Shown here: positions 1 to 9,978 of the stretch, one piece after another
Position numbering within the stretch: the first letter of the stretch is position 1
Layout: each line of letters opens with the position of its first letter
Assembly: GCA_900012615.1 (NCBI GenBank)
Contig: LT009757.1
Location: 44,703-108,702, forward strand
Direction of reading: 5' to 3'
Source: Agrobacterium genomosp. 13 str. CFBP 6927
GTDB lineage: Bacteria > Pseudomonadota > Alphaproteobacteria > Rhizobiales > Rhizobiaceae
DNA length: 64,000 nucleotides
The notes under the pieces: model-generated
Seen by the model: the letters and a program-made list of their open reading frames with translations, nothing else
The model's database searches: none
Told to the model about the DNA's origin: nothing
Translations under genes and position numbers: made by a program

Positions 1-1
1 G

Positions 2-898
2 ATGTTCTATTACAATATCGACGCCTTCGAGAAAGCCGGTATCACCTTCAAGCCCGACACCTGGGAAGAAGTTGAAGAGGCCGCCAAGAAGCTGAAGACT
101 GCCGGTTTCGAATGCCCGCTGGCCTTCAACTTCGACACCTGGATGCTGATGGAGCAGTTCTCCGCCATCCATAACCAGCCGATTGCCACCAAGGGCAACG
201 GCTATCAGGGCCTTGACGCCGAACTGACGATCAACAAGACGAAATTCGTCGATCACGTCAAGTTCTTCAAGAAGATGCAGGACGAGAAGCTCTTTGTCGT
301 CAAGACGAAGCAGCTCGGCATGGACATCCTGCCCGCTTTCACCTCGCAGACCTGCCAGATGTTCATGACCTCCATCGCCAATCACGGCACCGTCGGCAAG
401 ACCATGCCGGAAGGCGTGAAATGGGACGTCGCCATGCTGCCGGTCTGGAAAGGCACCGAGCGCCACAACTCGCTCGTCGGCGGCGCTTCGCTCTGGGTCA
501 TGGCCGGTCGCCCCGACGCAGAATATAAGGGCGCTGCCGCATTCCTGAACTTCATCGCCCAGCCGGAGATGGTTCAGTGGTGGTCCACGGTCACCGGCTA
601 CATCCCGGTCACCAAGACCGGCTTCGACGCCATGAAGGCCAACGGCTTCTACGACAAGGCACCTTACAAGGGCCGTGAAAAGGCGATCGAAAGCCTGACG
701 TTTACGCCGCCTTCCGACTATACCCGCGGCATCCGCCTTGGCGGTTTCACCCAGATCCGCAAGGAAGTCGCCACCTCGCTCGAAGCCATCTTCATGCAAA
801 ACGCCGACGTCCAGGCTGAACTGGACAAGGCCGTCGAGCGCTCCAATGCCGCTCTGCGCCGCTTCGAAAAGACCTATGCCGGCGCCAAGCTGAACTAA
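2..898 (+). CDS. ugpB: UgpB-type glycerol-3-phosphate ABC binding protein, C-terminal part
   Basis: This is the carboxy-terminal 298 residues of a periplasmic solute-binding protein; the reading frame is open to the left edge, so signal peptide and N-lobe start are missing (family length about 430). Segments match UgpB as I remember it: YYNIDAFEKAGI near the start, GGASLWVMAGR around residue 160, TGYIPVTKTGFDAM around 200, and the ending AVERSNAALRRFEKTYA. It should deliver sn-glycerol-3-phosphate or glycerophosphodiesters to the UgpAE permease. The full set ugpBAEC follows in order on the same strand. The family call is firm; the exact ligand is inferred by homology. Confidence 0.9.
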   Translation: MFYYNIDAFEKAGITFKPDTWEEVEEAAKKLKTAGFECPLAFNFDTWMLMEQFSAIHNQPIATKGNGYQGLDAELTINKTKFVDHVKFFKKMQDEKLFVVKTKQLGMDILPAFTSQTCQMFMTSIANHGTVGKTMPEGVKWDVAMLPVWKGTERHNSLVGGASLWVMAGRPDAEYKGAAAFLNFIAQPEMVQWWSTVTGYIPVTKTGFDAMKANGFYDKAPYKGREKAIESLTFTPPSDYTRGIRLGGFTQIRKEVATSLEAIFMQNADVQAELDKAVERSNAALRRFEKTYAGAKLN

Positions 899-985
899 GC
901 TTCCCGCCCGACTTCGAAGGACTTGCCCGCGACGCCTCGCTTCACGGGCAAGTCCGCCCATTTCTCCAGTAATGCCGGTTTTTTC

Positions 986-1876
986 ATGGAAAAGCGCGCC
1001 GTCTTCAAAAGCACGTGGTTGCCCGTGCTGTTCGCCCTGCCGCAGCTTCTGCTGATCTTTCTGTTCTTCTATTGGCCAGTGGCAGCGGTCATCAACTGGG
1101 CGTTCACGCTCGAACCGCCTTTCGGTGGCGCTGCGGAGTTCGTCGGTCTCGCCAATTTCGAGGAAACCTTTCTCGATCCGCTTTACTGGCATTCGGTGCT
1201 CGTCAGCATGGTCTTTGCCATTGCCGGGCCTGTCTTCACCATCCTGATCGGCCTCGTTCTGGCGCTTTGTGTCGATCGCGCGCTGCCCGGCTCCGGCTTT
1301 TTCAGGGTCTTGTACATTCTCCCTTACGCCATTGCCGGCCCCGCCGCGGGCATGGCCTTCCGCTTCATCCTGTCGCCGGAACGTGGTCTTGCCGCCTCGC
1401 TCAACGCCTGGTGGCCGGACATCTGGAACCCGGCCAAATACGGTGAACATGCGCTGATCCTCGTCATCGTCATCTTCATCTGGAAATGGGCGGGCTACAC
1501 CTTCATCTTCGTGCTCGCCGGCCTGCAATCGGTGCCGCGCTCGCTGACGGAAGCGGCCGCCATGGACGGCTCCGGCCCCATTCGTCGCGCCATCGACATT
1601 CAGGTGCCGCTGCTTGCCCCCACTTTGTTCTTCCTCACCGTGATCATGATGACCGAGGGCTTCGTCGGAGCCGATACGTTCGGCATCGTCGCCACCACCA
1701 CCGAGGGCGGCCCCAACCGCGCCACCGAGGTAATGGTCTACCGCATCGTCAGCGAAGCCTTCGAGGGCCTGAACTATTCCGGCGCTTCGGCGCAGAGCAT
1801 CGTCCTCATCGGCCTCATCATGGTTTTCACCTTCATCCAGTTCCGCTTTGTCGAGCGGCAGGTCCATTACAAGTGA
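986..1876 (+). CDS. ugpA: UgpA-type ABC permease
   Basis: Inner-membrane permease of 296 residues with about six hydrophobic segments and the EAA loop (LTEAAAMDGSGPIRRAIDI) that docks the ATPase. It aligns along its length with E. coli UgpA as remembered, including FVGLANFEETF near the N-terminus and the end QFRFVERQVHYK. An in-frame upstream ATG at 923 exists, but the start at 986 begins with MEKRAVFKSTWLP, which matches the family N-terminus. It is second in the ugpBAEC operon, seven bases ahead of ugpE. Confidence 0.9.
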   Translation: MEKRAVFKSTWLPVLFALPQLLLIFLFFYWPVAAVINWAFTLEPPFGGAAEFVGLANFEETFLDPLYWHSVLVSMVFAIAGPVFTILIGLVLALCVDRALPGSGFFRVLYILPYAIAGPAAGMAFRFILSPERGLAASLNAWWPDIWNPAKYGEHALILVIVIFIWKWAGYTFIFVLAGLQSVPRSLTEAAAMDGSGPIRRAIDIQVPLLAPTLFFLTVIMMTEGFVGADTFGIVATTTEGGPNRATEVMVYRIVSEAFEGLNYSGASAQSIVLIGLIMVFTFIQFRFVERQVHYK

Positions 1877-1883
1877 GGCGGCC

Positions 1884-2768
1884 ATGATACAGCGCACACC
1901 CTTTGCCGACGCCCTGACCTATATACTGATGGTCGCCGGCTTCTTTTTGCTCATCGGCCCCTTCATCGTCGTGATTTCCGGCGCCAGCCAGTCGGTGCAG
2001 CAGGTCAACAGCGTACCGTTCAACTTCATGCCCCAGGGCGAGTTTTTCACCAACGCCACAACGGCATGGGAGCGCGCCAATCTCGGCAATGCCCTGTTGA
2101 ACAGCATCATCATGGCCACGCTGGTCACGATCGGCAAGGTGGCCCTCTCGGCCTGCACCGCCTTTGCCATCGTGTTTTTCCGTTCGCCGCTCAAACACCT
2201 GTTTTTCTGGACGGTCTTTATCACGCTGATGCTGCCGCTCGAAGTGCGCGTGGTGCCGACCTATTCCGTGGCAGCCGATCTTTTCCAGCCGTTCCGCTCC
2301 ATTCTTGGACTTTTCGGCATCGAAGTGACGGTCGAGTGGAACCTTCTGAACTCCTATTCCGGACTCACCTTGCCGCTGGTCGCCACGGCCACCGGCACCT
2401 TCCTTTACCGGCAGTTCTTCATGACGATCCCCGACGAGCTGGCGGAAGCCGCGCGCATGGACGGCTCGGGCCCGGTGCGCTTCTTCGTGGAAATGCTGCT
2501 GCCGCTTTCGCGCACCAATATGGCGGCGCTCACCACCATCATGTTCGTTTATGCCTGGAACCAGTATCTGTGGCCGCTGCTTATGGTCACCGACCCCTCC
2601 TACAAAACGGTAATGATGTCGCTGCGCGCACTTCTGCCCGCCGAAGACGGCATACCGGACTGGAACGTCACGCTGGCCGGCTCCCTCATCATCATCATGC
2701 CGCCGCTTCTCGTCGTGGCCTTCCTGCAACGCTGGTTCGTCCGCGGCCTCGTATCGTCCGACAAGTGA
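1884..2768 (+). CDS. ugpE: UgpE-type ABC permease
   Basis: Second permease of the glycerol-3-phosphate importer, 294 residues, about six membrane spans, EAA loop [19 protein letters not shown] at about residues 190-210. The stretch [19 protein letters not shown] and the C-terminus [12 protein letters not shown] are close to UgpE of enterobacteria. I start it at the ATG just after the GAGGCGG sequence that follows the ugpA stop; an in-frame start at 1848 would overlap ugpA and extend past the family N-terminus. Confidence 0.9.
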   Translation: MIQRTPFADALTYILMVAGFFLLIGPFIVVISGASQSVQQVNSVPFNFMPQGEFFTNATTAWERANLGNALLNSIIMATLVTIGKVALSACTAFAIVFFRSPLKHLFFWTVFITLMLPLEVRVVPTYSVAADLFQPFRSILGLFGIEVTVEWNLLNSYSGLTLPLVATATGTFLYRQFFMTIPDELAEAARMDGSGPVRFFVEMLLPLSRTNMAALTTIMFVYAWNQYLWPLLMVTDPSYKTVMMSLRALLPAEDGIPDWNVTLAGSLIIIMPPLLVVAFLQRWFVRGLVSSDK

Positions 2769-2806
2769 CGTCGTCGCGTGGCTTTCAACAACAAGGTTCT
2801 CCTATC

Positions 2807-3928
<1,122 letters not shown>

Positions 3929-3930
3929 AA

Positions 3931-3962
3931 CATTCCCCGTGAACGCGGGTTCGCGGGGAATG
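3931..3962 (+). terminator. Stem-loop after ugpC
   Basis: Perfect 9-bp inverted repeat CATTCCCCG / CGGGGAATG around a 14-base loop, two bases after the ugpC stop, followed by CCCTTTGTCTT. A terminator for the ugp operon is likely, though the T run is poor. Confidence 0.6.
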
Positions 3963-4006
3963 CCCTTTGTCTTAGCGCCTTGTCCAGACGTGAAGGCGAT
4001 TGGCTT

Positions 4007-4440
4007 TCACTCGAAAAATGCTCCGGCGGCCGCGCAAGGCGCGTCCGCTGCGGGATCGACTGGCCGGCGGCCGTCACGAGGTCCCATCAAAACGGGATGT
4101 GGAAAGAGAGCGGCATGACGTGCGCGTCCTTCACCGGCAGGCCCAGGAAGGTGATCGATTCGGCGATTGCGACACCGAGACCCATGCGCGCCCGCGAAAG
4201 CTAAACATTGCTGTCGATCACGGAGGAAGGGTCGAGGCCGAGGCTGGAAAGCACATCGTTGATCCGCACGCGCAGGCGGAAGGAGTTTGCGAAAGCGATA
4301 AGCCGGTTTCCGGCAAGGTCTTCGGCGGAGATGACCGCCTTCCCGGCGAGCGGATGATTTTCCACCACCACGGCCACGCACGGCACTTCCCAACGGGATG
4401 CAAACAGGGCCGGCGCAGGTGACGGGATCATCGCCAAATG
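4007..4440 (-). pseudogene. LysR-family regulator remnant (substrate-binding half, two in-frame stops)
   Basis: Reading the minus strand in one frame gives the effector-binding half of a LysR regulator: VPCVAVVVENHPLAGKAV, then LAGNRLIAFANSF, then after a TAG at 4203-4201 the same frame continues with MGLGVAIAESITFLGLPV, and after a TGA at 4089-4087 with WDLVTAAGQS. Two nonsense codons in an otherwise coherent frame, and the complete absence of the N-terminal helix-turn-helix half, mark this as a decayed gene. Upstream sequence changes directly into the promoter region of the monooxygenase at 4596. It may once have regulated that gene, as LysR genes often sit next to their targets. Confidence 0.75.
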
Positions 4441-4595
4441 CAGAATTTCAGCAAAAATCTTTCGGTTCGCAAATCATAATCGGAATAGTCTTTGCCGCGC
4501 CAATCCCCCGGCGGGGATATCGTCGCGACGAGCAAGGGCCTGCCTGCGGCTGAAGCAATCCGCAACGCCCAGAACATCGATGAAAGTGAAGCCCA

Positions 4596-5921
4596 ATGGC
4601 AAATGATCGCAAACTGCATCTCGGCGCCTTCATGCGGCCCGTCAGTCTCCACACGGGTGCATGGCGTTATCCGGGCGCCTTTCCGGATGCGAATTTCAAT
4701 TTCGCCCATCTGGCGCGCTTTGCACAACAGCTCGAGGCAGCGAAGTTCGATGCATTCTTCATGGCCGATCATCTGGCGGTGCTGAACATGCCCACCGAGG
4801 CGCTGCGCCGCAGCCACACCGTCACATCCTTCGAGCCCTTCACGCTGCTTTCGGCGCTCGCCGCCGTCACCTCCCGCATCGGGCTGGTCGCCACCGCCTC
4901 CACCACGTTCGATGAGCCCTATCATGTGGCCCGGCGTTTCGCCTCGCTCGATCACCTCAGCAATGGCCGCGCCGGCTGGAACATCGTCACCACGTCAAAT
5001 CCAGACGCCGCCCGGAATTTCGGCCGCGAGGAGCAGCCGGATCACGCCGAGCGCTATGGACGCGCGCGGGAATTTTACGACGTCGTCACCGGTCTCTGGG
5101 ACTCTTTTTCGGATGACGCCTTTATCCGGGATGTCGATAGCGGGCTGTTCTTCGATCCCGAAAAGATGCATGTGCTGGACCACAAGGGACCGGAATTGTC
5201 CGTGCGCGGACCGCTCAACATCGCGCGCCCGGTGCAGGGTTGGCCCGTCATCGTGCAGGCCGGAGCTTCCGAGCCGGGCCGCCAGCTTGCCGCCGAGACG
5301 GCGGAAGTGGTTTTTGCCGCAACCCCCACGCTTGCGGCAGGAAAAGCATTCTACAAGGATGTCAAGGACAGGACCGTTGCGGCAGGCCGCTCCCGCGACA
5401 GCATTGTTATCCTGCCGGGCGCTTTCGTTCTCGTCGGCGACAGCGTGGAGGAGGCGAAGGCCAAACGCGCCAGGCTCGACAGTCTCGTCCATTATGACAG
5501 CGCAATCGCCTCGCTTTCCATTGCACTCGGCCACGATGTTTCCGGCTTCGATCCCGATGGCCCCTTGCCTGATATTCCCGAGACCAACGCCAGCAAATCC
5601 AGCCGTGAAAGGGTGATCGAGCTTGCCCGCAGCGAGGGCCTGACGGTGCGCCAGCTTGCCCAGCGGCTGGGCGGTTATGCAGGTCTCGCCTTCGTCGGCA
5701 CACCAAAGACCATCGCCGACGAGATGGAGCAATGGCTTCATGAGGAGGGTTCGGATGGTTTCAACGTCACCTTCCCTTTCCTGCCGGCCGGCCTTGACGA
5801 CTTCACGACACAGGTAGTTCCGGAACTGCAAAGGCGCGGGCTGTTTCGCAAGGACTATGAGGGGCCGACATTACGCGACCATCTTGGCCTGCAACGACCA
5901 GCCAATCGTTTTTTCAGCTGA
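4596..5921 (+). CDS. NtaA/SnaA/DszA-type FMN-dependent monooxygenase
   Basis: Luciferase-like TIM-barrel flavin monooxygenase of 441 residues, the usual size for the NtaA/SnaA/DszA group. Diagnostic stretches are LHLGAFMRP at the start, FMADHLAV near residue 55, TSFEPFTLLSALAAVTSRIGL near 80-100, and SNGRAGWNIVTTSNPDAARNFG near 125-145. These enzymes use FMNH2 from a separate reductase to oxidise sulfur or nitrogen compounds; the substrate cannot be told from sequence. No flavin reductase is adjacent, though a nitroreductase-like gene converges on it. A broken LysR regulator lies upstream in the opposite direction. Confidence 0.85.
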   Translation: MANDRKLHLGAFMRPVSLHTGAWRYPGAFPDANFNFAHLARFAQQLEAAKFDAFFMADHLAVLNMPTEALRRSHTVTSFEPFTLLSALAAVTSRIGLVATASTTFDEPYHVARRFASLDHLSNGRAGWNIVTTSNPDAARNFGREEQPDHAERYGRAREFYDVVTGLWDSFSDDAFIRDVDSGLFFDPEKMHVLDHKGPELSVRGPLNIARPVQGWPVIVQAGASEPGRQLAAETAEVVFAATPTLAAGKAFYKDVKDRTVAAGRSRDSIVILPGAFVLVGDSVEEAKAKRARLDSLVHYDSAIASLSIALGHDVSGFDPDGPLPDIPETNASKSSRERVIELARSEGLTVRQLAQRLGGYAGLAFVGTPKTIADEMEQWLHEEGSDGFNVTFPFLPAGLDDFTTQVVPELQRRGLFRKDYEGPTLRDHLGLQRPANRFFS

Positions 5922-5995
5922 ATAAAGCGCCGTTGACCTCGGTGATGCCCAGGTGATCATGCGGAAAGGCCAAAACACGATCGTGTCAGCCGGGT

Positions 5996-7003
5996 TCAGT
6001 TCAGCGGCGGCTCGTGCAGCAGAACCTGCGCAAGCGGCCTGCGGCGCGAAACGGGAACGGAAAAGCTTTCGACCATGTGGCCGAAACCAATCAGTGTGAT
6101 GATGACATGCGAATCGTCCAGTCCCAGAAGCCCGCGCATGGCGCGATCCTCCTCCATTGTCGCACTCCAGTTCAGCATGCAGGCCCCGAGACCTTCCGCA
6201 TGCAGCCCGAGCGCCAGCGTCATGGCAAACATTCCGCCATCCACCCAGCCCTGATTTCGCTCCCCTATCGTGTTCCAGTTTCTAAGATCGACCGTCACGA
6301 CGAAGACCCCGCCAAGCTGGTCTCCGAAACCGCGATTGCCCTGATGGTGCGAGAGGACGCGCCGGATAGAATCCTTGTCCGTAAACGCAAGAACTTTCGT
6401 GGTCTGGCGATTGCAGCTCGAAGGCGATTGCATGGCGGCCGTGACAGCCCGCTCGATCCGCTCCGCTTCAATCGGCCTTGCACGGTCATACTGACGAACA
6501 CTGTGGCGGGCAGCCATGAAGCCCATGAAATCGCACGAGGCCGCGGCACGGATGGCCCTTGCCGAAACCGCCTCGCTTCCGGCGGCACAGGGAGAGGATG
6601 CGGCATCGGATGCAAGCAGGTCATCCAGAAGTTTCTGCGCCTCCCGGACATCCGCCCCATTGGCCGCATTATAGGCCACATAAGCGGCAAGCACGCCAAG
6701 CCCGTTATCGGTCGCTGCATCAGGACCGTAGCTTTCGATATAATGGGAGACTTCCGCCGCCAGCAAACGCACCTTGTCGATCCCGAAACCTGCACGAGGA
6801 TCGCTGAGCGACAGGCCATATTCCAGCATATGGGACAACAGCCTGATATGCGCCTCCAGATTTTGACGCTCGCGCGGACCGTCAATGAAACTGGAGGCCC
6901 GGTATCGACGAAAATCATAGGCGAAATTCCGCACAAGCGTGACGAAGCTTTGCAAACGCGACAAAGCTCCGCCGCTGCCCGGCGCGCTTCTGGCGACTGG
7001 CAT
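5996..7003 (-). CDS. Nitroreductase-family protein with N-terminal extension
   Basis: 335 residues. The C-terminal half is a nitroreductase fold: SVRQYDRARPIEAERIERAV, then MQSPSSCNRQTTKV (FMN-binding type) and GLHAEGLGACMLNWSAT. The first 150 or so residues are an extra domain, giving a length well above the 200 residues of simple nitroreductases. The start at 7003 is chosen because GGAGGTCACA stands right before it; a longer frame to 7078 has no such site. It probably binds FMN and NAD(P)H; the substrate is unknown. It converges with the monooxygenase, with a perfect 12-bp palindrome ACACGATCGTGT at 5975-5986 in between. Confidence 0.75.
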   Translation of the reverse strand: MPVARSAPGSGGALSRLQSFVTLVRNFAYDFRRYRASSFIDGPRERQNLEAHIRLLSHMLEYGLSLSDPRAGFGIDKVRLLAAEVSHYIESYGPDAATDNGLGVLAAYVAYNAANGADVREAQKLLDDLLASDAASSPCAAGSEAVSARAIRAAASCDFMGFMAARHSVRQYDRARPIEAERIERAVTAAMQSPSSCNRQTTKVLAFTDKDSIRRVLSHHQGNRGFGDQLGGVFVVTVDLRNWNTIGERNQGWVDGGMFAMTLALGLHAEGLGACMLNWSATMEEDRAMRGLLGLDDSHVIITLIGFGHMVESFSVPVSRRRPLAQVLLHEPPLN

Positions 7004-7396
7004 TGTGACCTCCGTGAAGTAGTCTCTCTTTGATGGAAACACCATCGCCATGGCCGGCCCCGCTGTCAAACCAGCCACGAAACGCCAAAATCGCCTTATT
7101 TTGCGACGTTACTCGTCCAATATTTAATCAAATATCGGAAACGCATCCGTTTTATGCAGCAACACCTATCCGAAAGGATAGGAAATTTGCTTCAAAGCCA
7201 GCCATACTACCCACCCGAAAGAGCGAAGACCCTATTCGCCAAAGCTCTTTCGTCAGACGGCACGCCGATGCACCGTAAGGCATCGGAACAAGCGGCGCAG
7301 GAAGCCGACGCCCAGAAGTGTCGGATGCGCAACGTTCAAGGCTTGGATTTGTCCCGCATACGCCGGTCGTAGCGGTGCTTGAAGGAGGTATCGAGA
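7004..7396. promoter_or_regulatory. Divergent intergenic region before the hydantoin operon
   Basis: 393 bases between the divergent nitroreductase and racemase genes, AT-richer than the flanks. It should hold the promoters of both. A 7-bp inverted repeat CCGATGC / GCATCGG with an 8-base loop is at 7265-7286. A strong ribosome binding site GAAGGAGG is at 7381-7388. No convincing gene was seen; short open frames here lack start signals. Confidence 0.4.
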
Positions 7397-8164
7397 ATGC
7401 GTAACGTCAATGTTCGTGTCGTGTCCCCCATCGTAACGCGCGGCTTTCGCAAGCTGGCGGATCTCAAGGCGCTGGAATATCCCGGCGTGAGCCTTTCCCA
7501 TGCCGAGATAGCCACAGGGCCGGGTTCGATCGAAAGCGAGTTCGAGGCGGCGATGTCCGTTCCCGGCACCCTGCTTGAGGTCGCGCGCGCCGAGCGCGAA
7601 GGCGTCGATGCCGTCATCATCGACTGCATGGGCGATCCGGGCCTGCGGCCGGCCCGGGAAATTTCCGGCATGCTTATTGTCGGACCATGCCAAACCGGCA
7701 TGCATGTTGCATCCATGCTGGGACATAAATTCTCGGTCATTACCGTCATGCGTCGCCTGATCCCGTCTTTTGAAAATACCGCCGCCCTATGCGGCCTTTC
7801 CAGCAAGCTGGCCTCGGTGCGCAGCGTCGACATTCCCGTCCTCGATCTCGAGGCGGATCTTGTCGCCACCGCCCGGCGGCTGGTGGAGGAAGGCAGGAAG
7901 GCTGTCGAGGAGGACGGCGCGGAAGCGCTGATCTTCGGCTGCACCGGCCTGATGGGATGCGCCGCCGGTCTGCGCGATGGGCTGCTTGCCGAAGGCATCG
8001 ACGTTCCGGTCATCGATCCCATTCCGACAGCGGTGTCGATTGCCGCCGGTCTCGTGCGCGCCGGTCTTTCGCAAAGCAAGATGACCTATCCGGCCCCGCC
8101 GGAAAAGGAACTGATCGGTTACGACGCCTTGCACAGGGCCATGCTGCCGCAAGCGGCAGAATGA
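7397..8164 (+). CDS. Aspartate/glutamate/hydantoin racemase family protein
   Basis: 255 residues of the Asp/Glu/hydantoin racemase superfamily. The two catalytic cysteines expected for a cofactor-independent racemase are visible: C77 in IIDCMGDPG and C182 in IFGCTGLMG. The start follows GAAGGAGG with ideal spacing. As first gene of an operon with an ABC importer, a hydantoinase-A-like protein and two DUF917 proteins, it probably racemises a 5-substituted hydantoin or a related ring compound so both enantiomers can be used. Substrate is inferred from context. Confidence 0.85.
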   Translation: MRNVNVRVVSPIVTRGFRKLADLKALEYPGVSLSHAEIATGPGSIESEFEAAMSVPGTLLEVARAEREGVDAVIIDCMGDPGLRPAREISGMLIVGPCQTGMHVASMLGHKFSVITVMRRLIPSFENTAALCGLSSKLASVRSVDIPVLDLEADLVATARRLVEEGRKAVEEDGAEALIFGCTGLMGCAAGLRDGLLAEGIDVPVIDPIPTAVSIAAGLVRAGLSQSKMTYPAPPEKELIGYDALHRAMLPQAAE

Positions 8165-8178
8165 GGAGATCGGGCAAC

Positions 8179-9117
8179 ATGGCGGTATCCGCAATGACGA
8201 CATCGGACAAACAGGTGAACGGCCTGCCTCTTTCTCAGGCTTCGTCGCTGCGAAGGCGCTTCGGCGAGGGGCTCGGCTTCTGGCTGCTTCTGCTGCCGGC
8301 CCTGATTTTCTTCATCGCCTTTTTCGTCGTGCCCACCGCTTCGCTTTTTGCCCTTGCCTTCAACAAATCGGTGGCGGGCGTCATAACCCTCTCAAGCGCG
8401 ATCACCTTCGACAATTTCGTGCGCATCTTCACCCGCGCCATTTATTACGAGGCCATTTTGCGCTCCGTCGGCATTGCCGCCATGGTGGCGCTGGTCTGTC
8501 TGGTGCTCGGATATCCGCTTGCTTATGTCATCGCCAAGACGGTCAGCCCCGGCCGCAATACCCTGCTGATGATCCTGGTGCTGTCATCGATGCAGCTCGA
8601 CATGGTCATTCGGCTTTATGGGCTGATGGTGCTTCTGGGCGATAACGGCCTCATCAACAGCACACTCATCCGCATCGGCATCATTTCAGAGCCCTTGCCG
8701 CTGATGTACAACATCTTCGGTGTCGTGGTCGGGCTGGTGCAGATCACGCTGCCTTTCATGATCCTGTCATTGATCGGCATCATCAAATCCATCCATCCTG
8801 CGCTGGAAGAAGCGGCCAGATCGCTTGGCGCTTCCCGTGCGAAGGCCTTCTTCTCCATCGTGCTGCCGCTTTCCATGCCGGGAATTCTGGCGGGTACGCT
8901 GCTGGTCTTCGCACTTGCCATTTCATCCTATGTCGTGCCGGCGCTGATGGGCGGCTGGAAGGTCATGGTCATGCCGATCCACATCTACCAGCAGGTGGCG
9001 GAAACCGGACGCTGGCAGTTCGGTGCGGCCATCGCCATCGTCCTCTTCGTCACCAGCCTGATGGCGATCGCCGTCTATCACCGCGCTGCCATGCGCACCA
9101 CGGGAGGGCGCAGCTGA
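8179..9117 (+). CDS. PotB-type ABC permease
   Basis: 312-residue inner-membrane permease of the spermidine/putrescine-opine class. After a polar N-terminus of about 35 residues come hydrophobic spans beginning FWLLLLPALIFFIAFFVV; the EAA loop LEEAARSLGASRAKAFFSIV is near residue 215. I use the ATG at 8179, 14 bases after the racemase stop, with GAGGAGAT upstream; the frame is open far upstream but only as the shadow of the racemase gene. Its stop overlaps the next start (TGATG). Import of a hydantoin-like substrate is inferred from the operon. Confidence 0.85.
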   Translation: MAVSAMTTSDKQVNGLPLSQASSLRRRFGEGLGFWLLLLPALIFFIAFFVVPTASLFALAFNKSVAGVITLSSAITFDNFVRIFTRAIYYEAILRSVGIAAMVALVCLVLGYPLAYVIAKTVSPGRNTLLMILVLSSMQLDMVIRLYGLMVLLGDNGLINSTLIRIGIISEPLPLMYNIFGVVVGLVQITLPFMILSLIGIIKSIHPALEEAARSLGASRAKAFFSIVLPLSMPGILAGTLLVFALAISSYVVPALMGGWKVMVMPIHIYQQVAETGRWQFGAAIAIVLFVTSLMAIAVYHRAAMRTTGGRS

Positions 9118-9920
9118 TGCGTGAGGAATCATCCATTCCGCTTGTTTTCAGACTTCTGTCGGTGCTGACGCTGACGGTTTTGCTGGTCCCCGTCATCATC
9201 GTCATCCTGTCCGGCCTGAATGCCGGCGACTATCTGACCTTTCCGCCGCAGGGTTTTTCCCTGCGCTGGGTCTATGCCTTCCTGACCTCACCGACCTTTC
9301 TCTCGGCCTATGGCGTTTCCTTCCTCGTCGCCGGCATCTCGACAGCGATTGCGACGGTGCTCGGCACCATGGCGGCACTGTTCCTGACACGGTCGTCGAG
9401 CCGTCTTGTTGCACCGCTGCGCGCCTTCTTCATGATGCCCATCGTCCTGCCGGGGGTGGTGCTGGGCCTTGCGCTCTACGTGTTCTATGTCACCACCGGC
9501 ATCGGGCTCGCACGGAGCATGACCGGGCTCATAATCGGCCACGTCATCGTCACCTGCCCCTTCGTCATCGCCACGGTCACCGCCGCCCTCGTCGGCTTCG
9601 ACCGCAGCCTGGAAGAGGCAGCACGGTCGCTCGGGGCTTCTCCCTTTACCGCCTTTCGGCTCGTGACGCTGAAGATCATTTCACCGGCCATTTCGGCTGG
9701 CACCATCTTCGCTTTCATCATTTCCTTCGGCCAGTTCGAGGTGACGCTCTTTCTCTCGACGCCAAACCTGCAAACCTTGCCGATGGCCATGTATGTGGCG
9801 CTGCGTTACGCCTTCGAACCCACTGCGGCGGCAGCAGGCATATTCGCCATCCTCCTCGTCGTCGTGTCGATGGTGGCAACGTCCAGGCTCATCAATCTGA
9901 AGCGCGTTTTCGGCGGCTAG
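9117..9920 (+). CDS. PotC-type ABC permease
   Basis: 267-residue second permease subunit with six hydrophobic spans and the EAA loop LEEAARSLGASPFTAFRLVT near residue 165. Its ATG shares one base with the TGA of the preceding permease, a hallmark of translational coupling. Together the pair forms the membrane channel of the importer completed by the binding protein and ATPase that follow. PotC-like permeases serve polyamines, opines and many other small cations, so family alone does not name the substrate. Confidence 0.85.
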   Translation: MREESSIPLVFRLLSVLTLTVLLVPVIIVILSGLNAGDYLTFPPQGFSLRWVYAFLTSPTFLSAYGVSFLVAGISTAIATVLGTMAALFLTRSSSRLVAPLRAFFMMPIVLPGVVLGLALYVFYVTTGIGLARSMTGLIIGHVIVTCPFVIATVTAALVGFDRSLEEAARSLGASPFTAFRLVTLKIISPAISAGTIFAFIISFGQFEVTLFLSTPNLQTLPMAMYVALRYAFEPTAAAAGIFAILLVVVSMVATSRLINLKRVFGG

Positions 9921-9978
9921 AGCACCGCCGGACATTTAATGAATGCCCGCATCCATAGGTTCAAAAAACAAGGGGAAC

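Noticed and set aside
5975..5986. Perfect palindrome ACACGATCGTGT
   Set aside because: Located at the 3' ends of two convergent genes; too short to call an operator or terminator.
7154..7372. 72-codon frame before the racemase
   Set aside because: It has no start signal and overlaps a hairpin and the probable promoter region.
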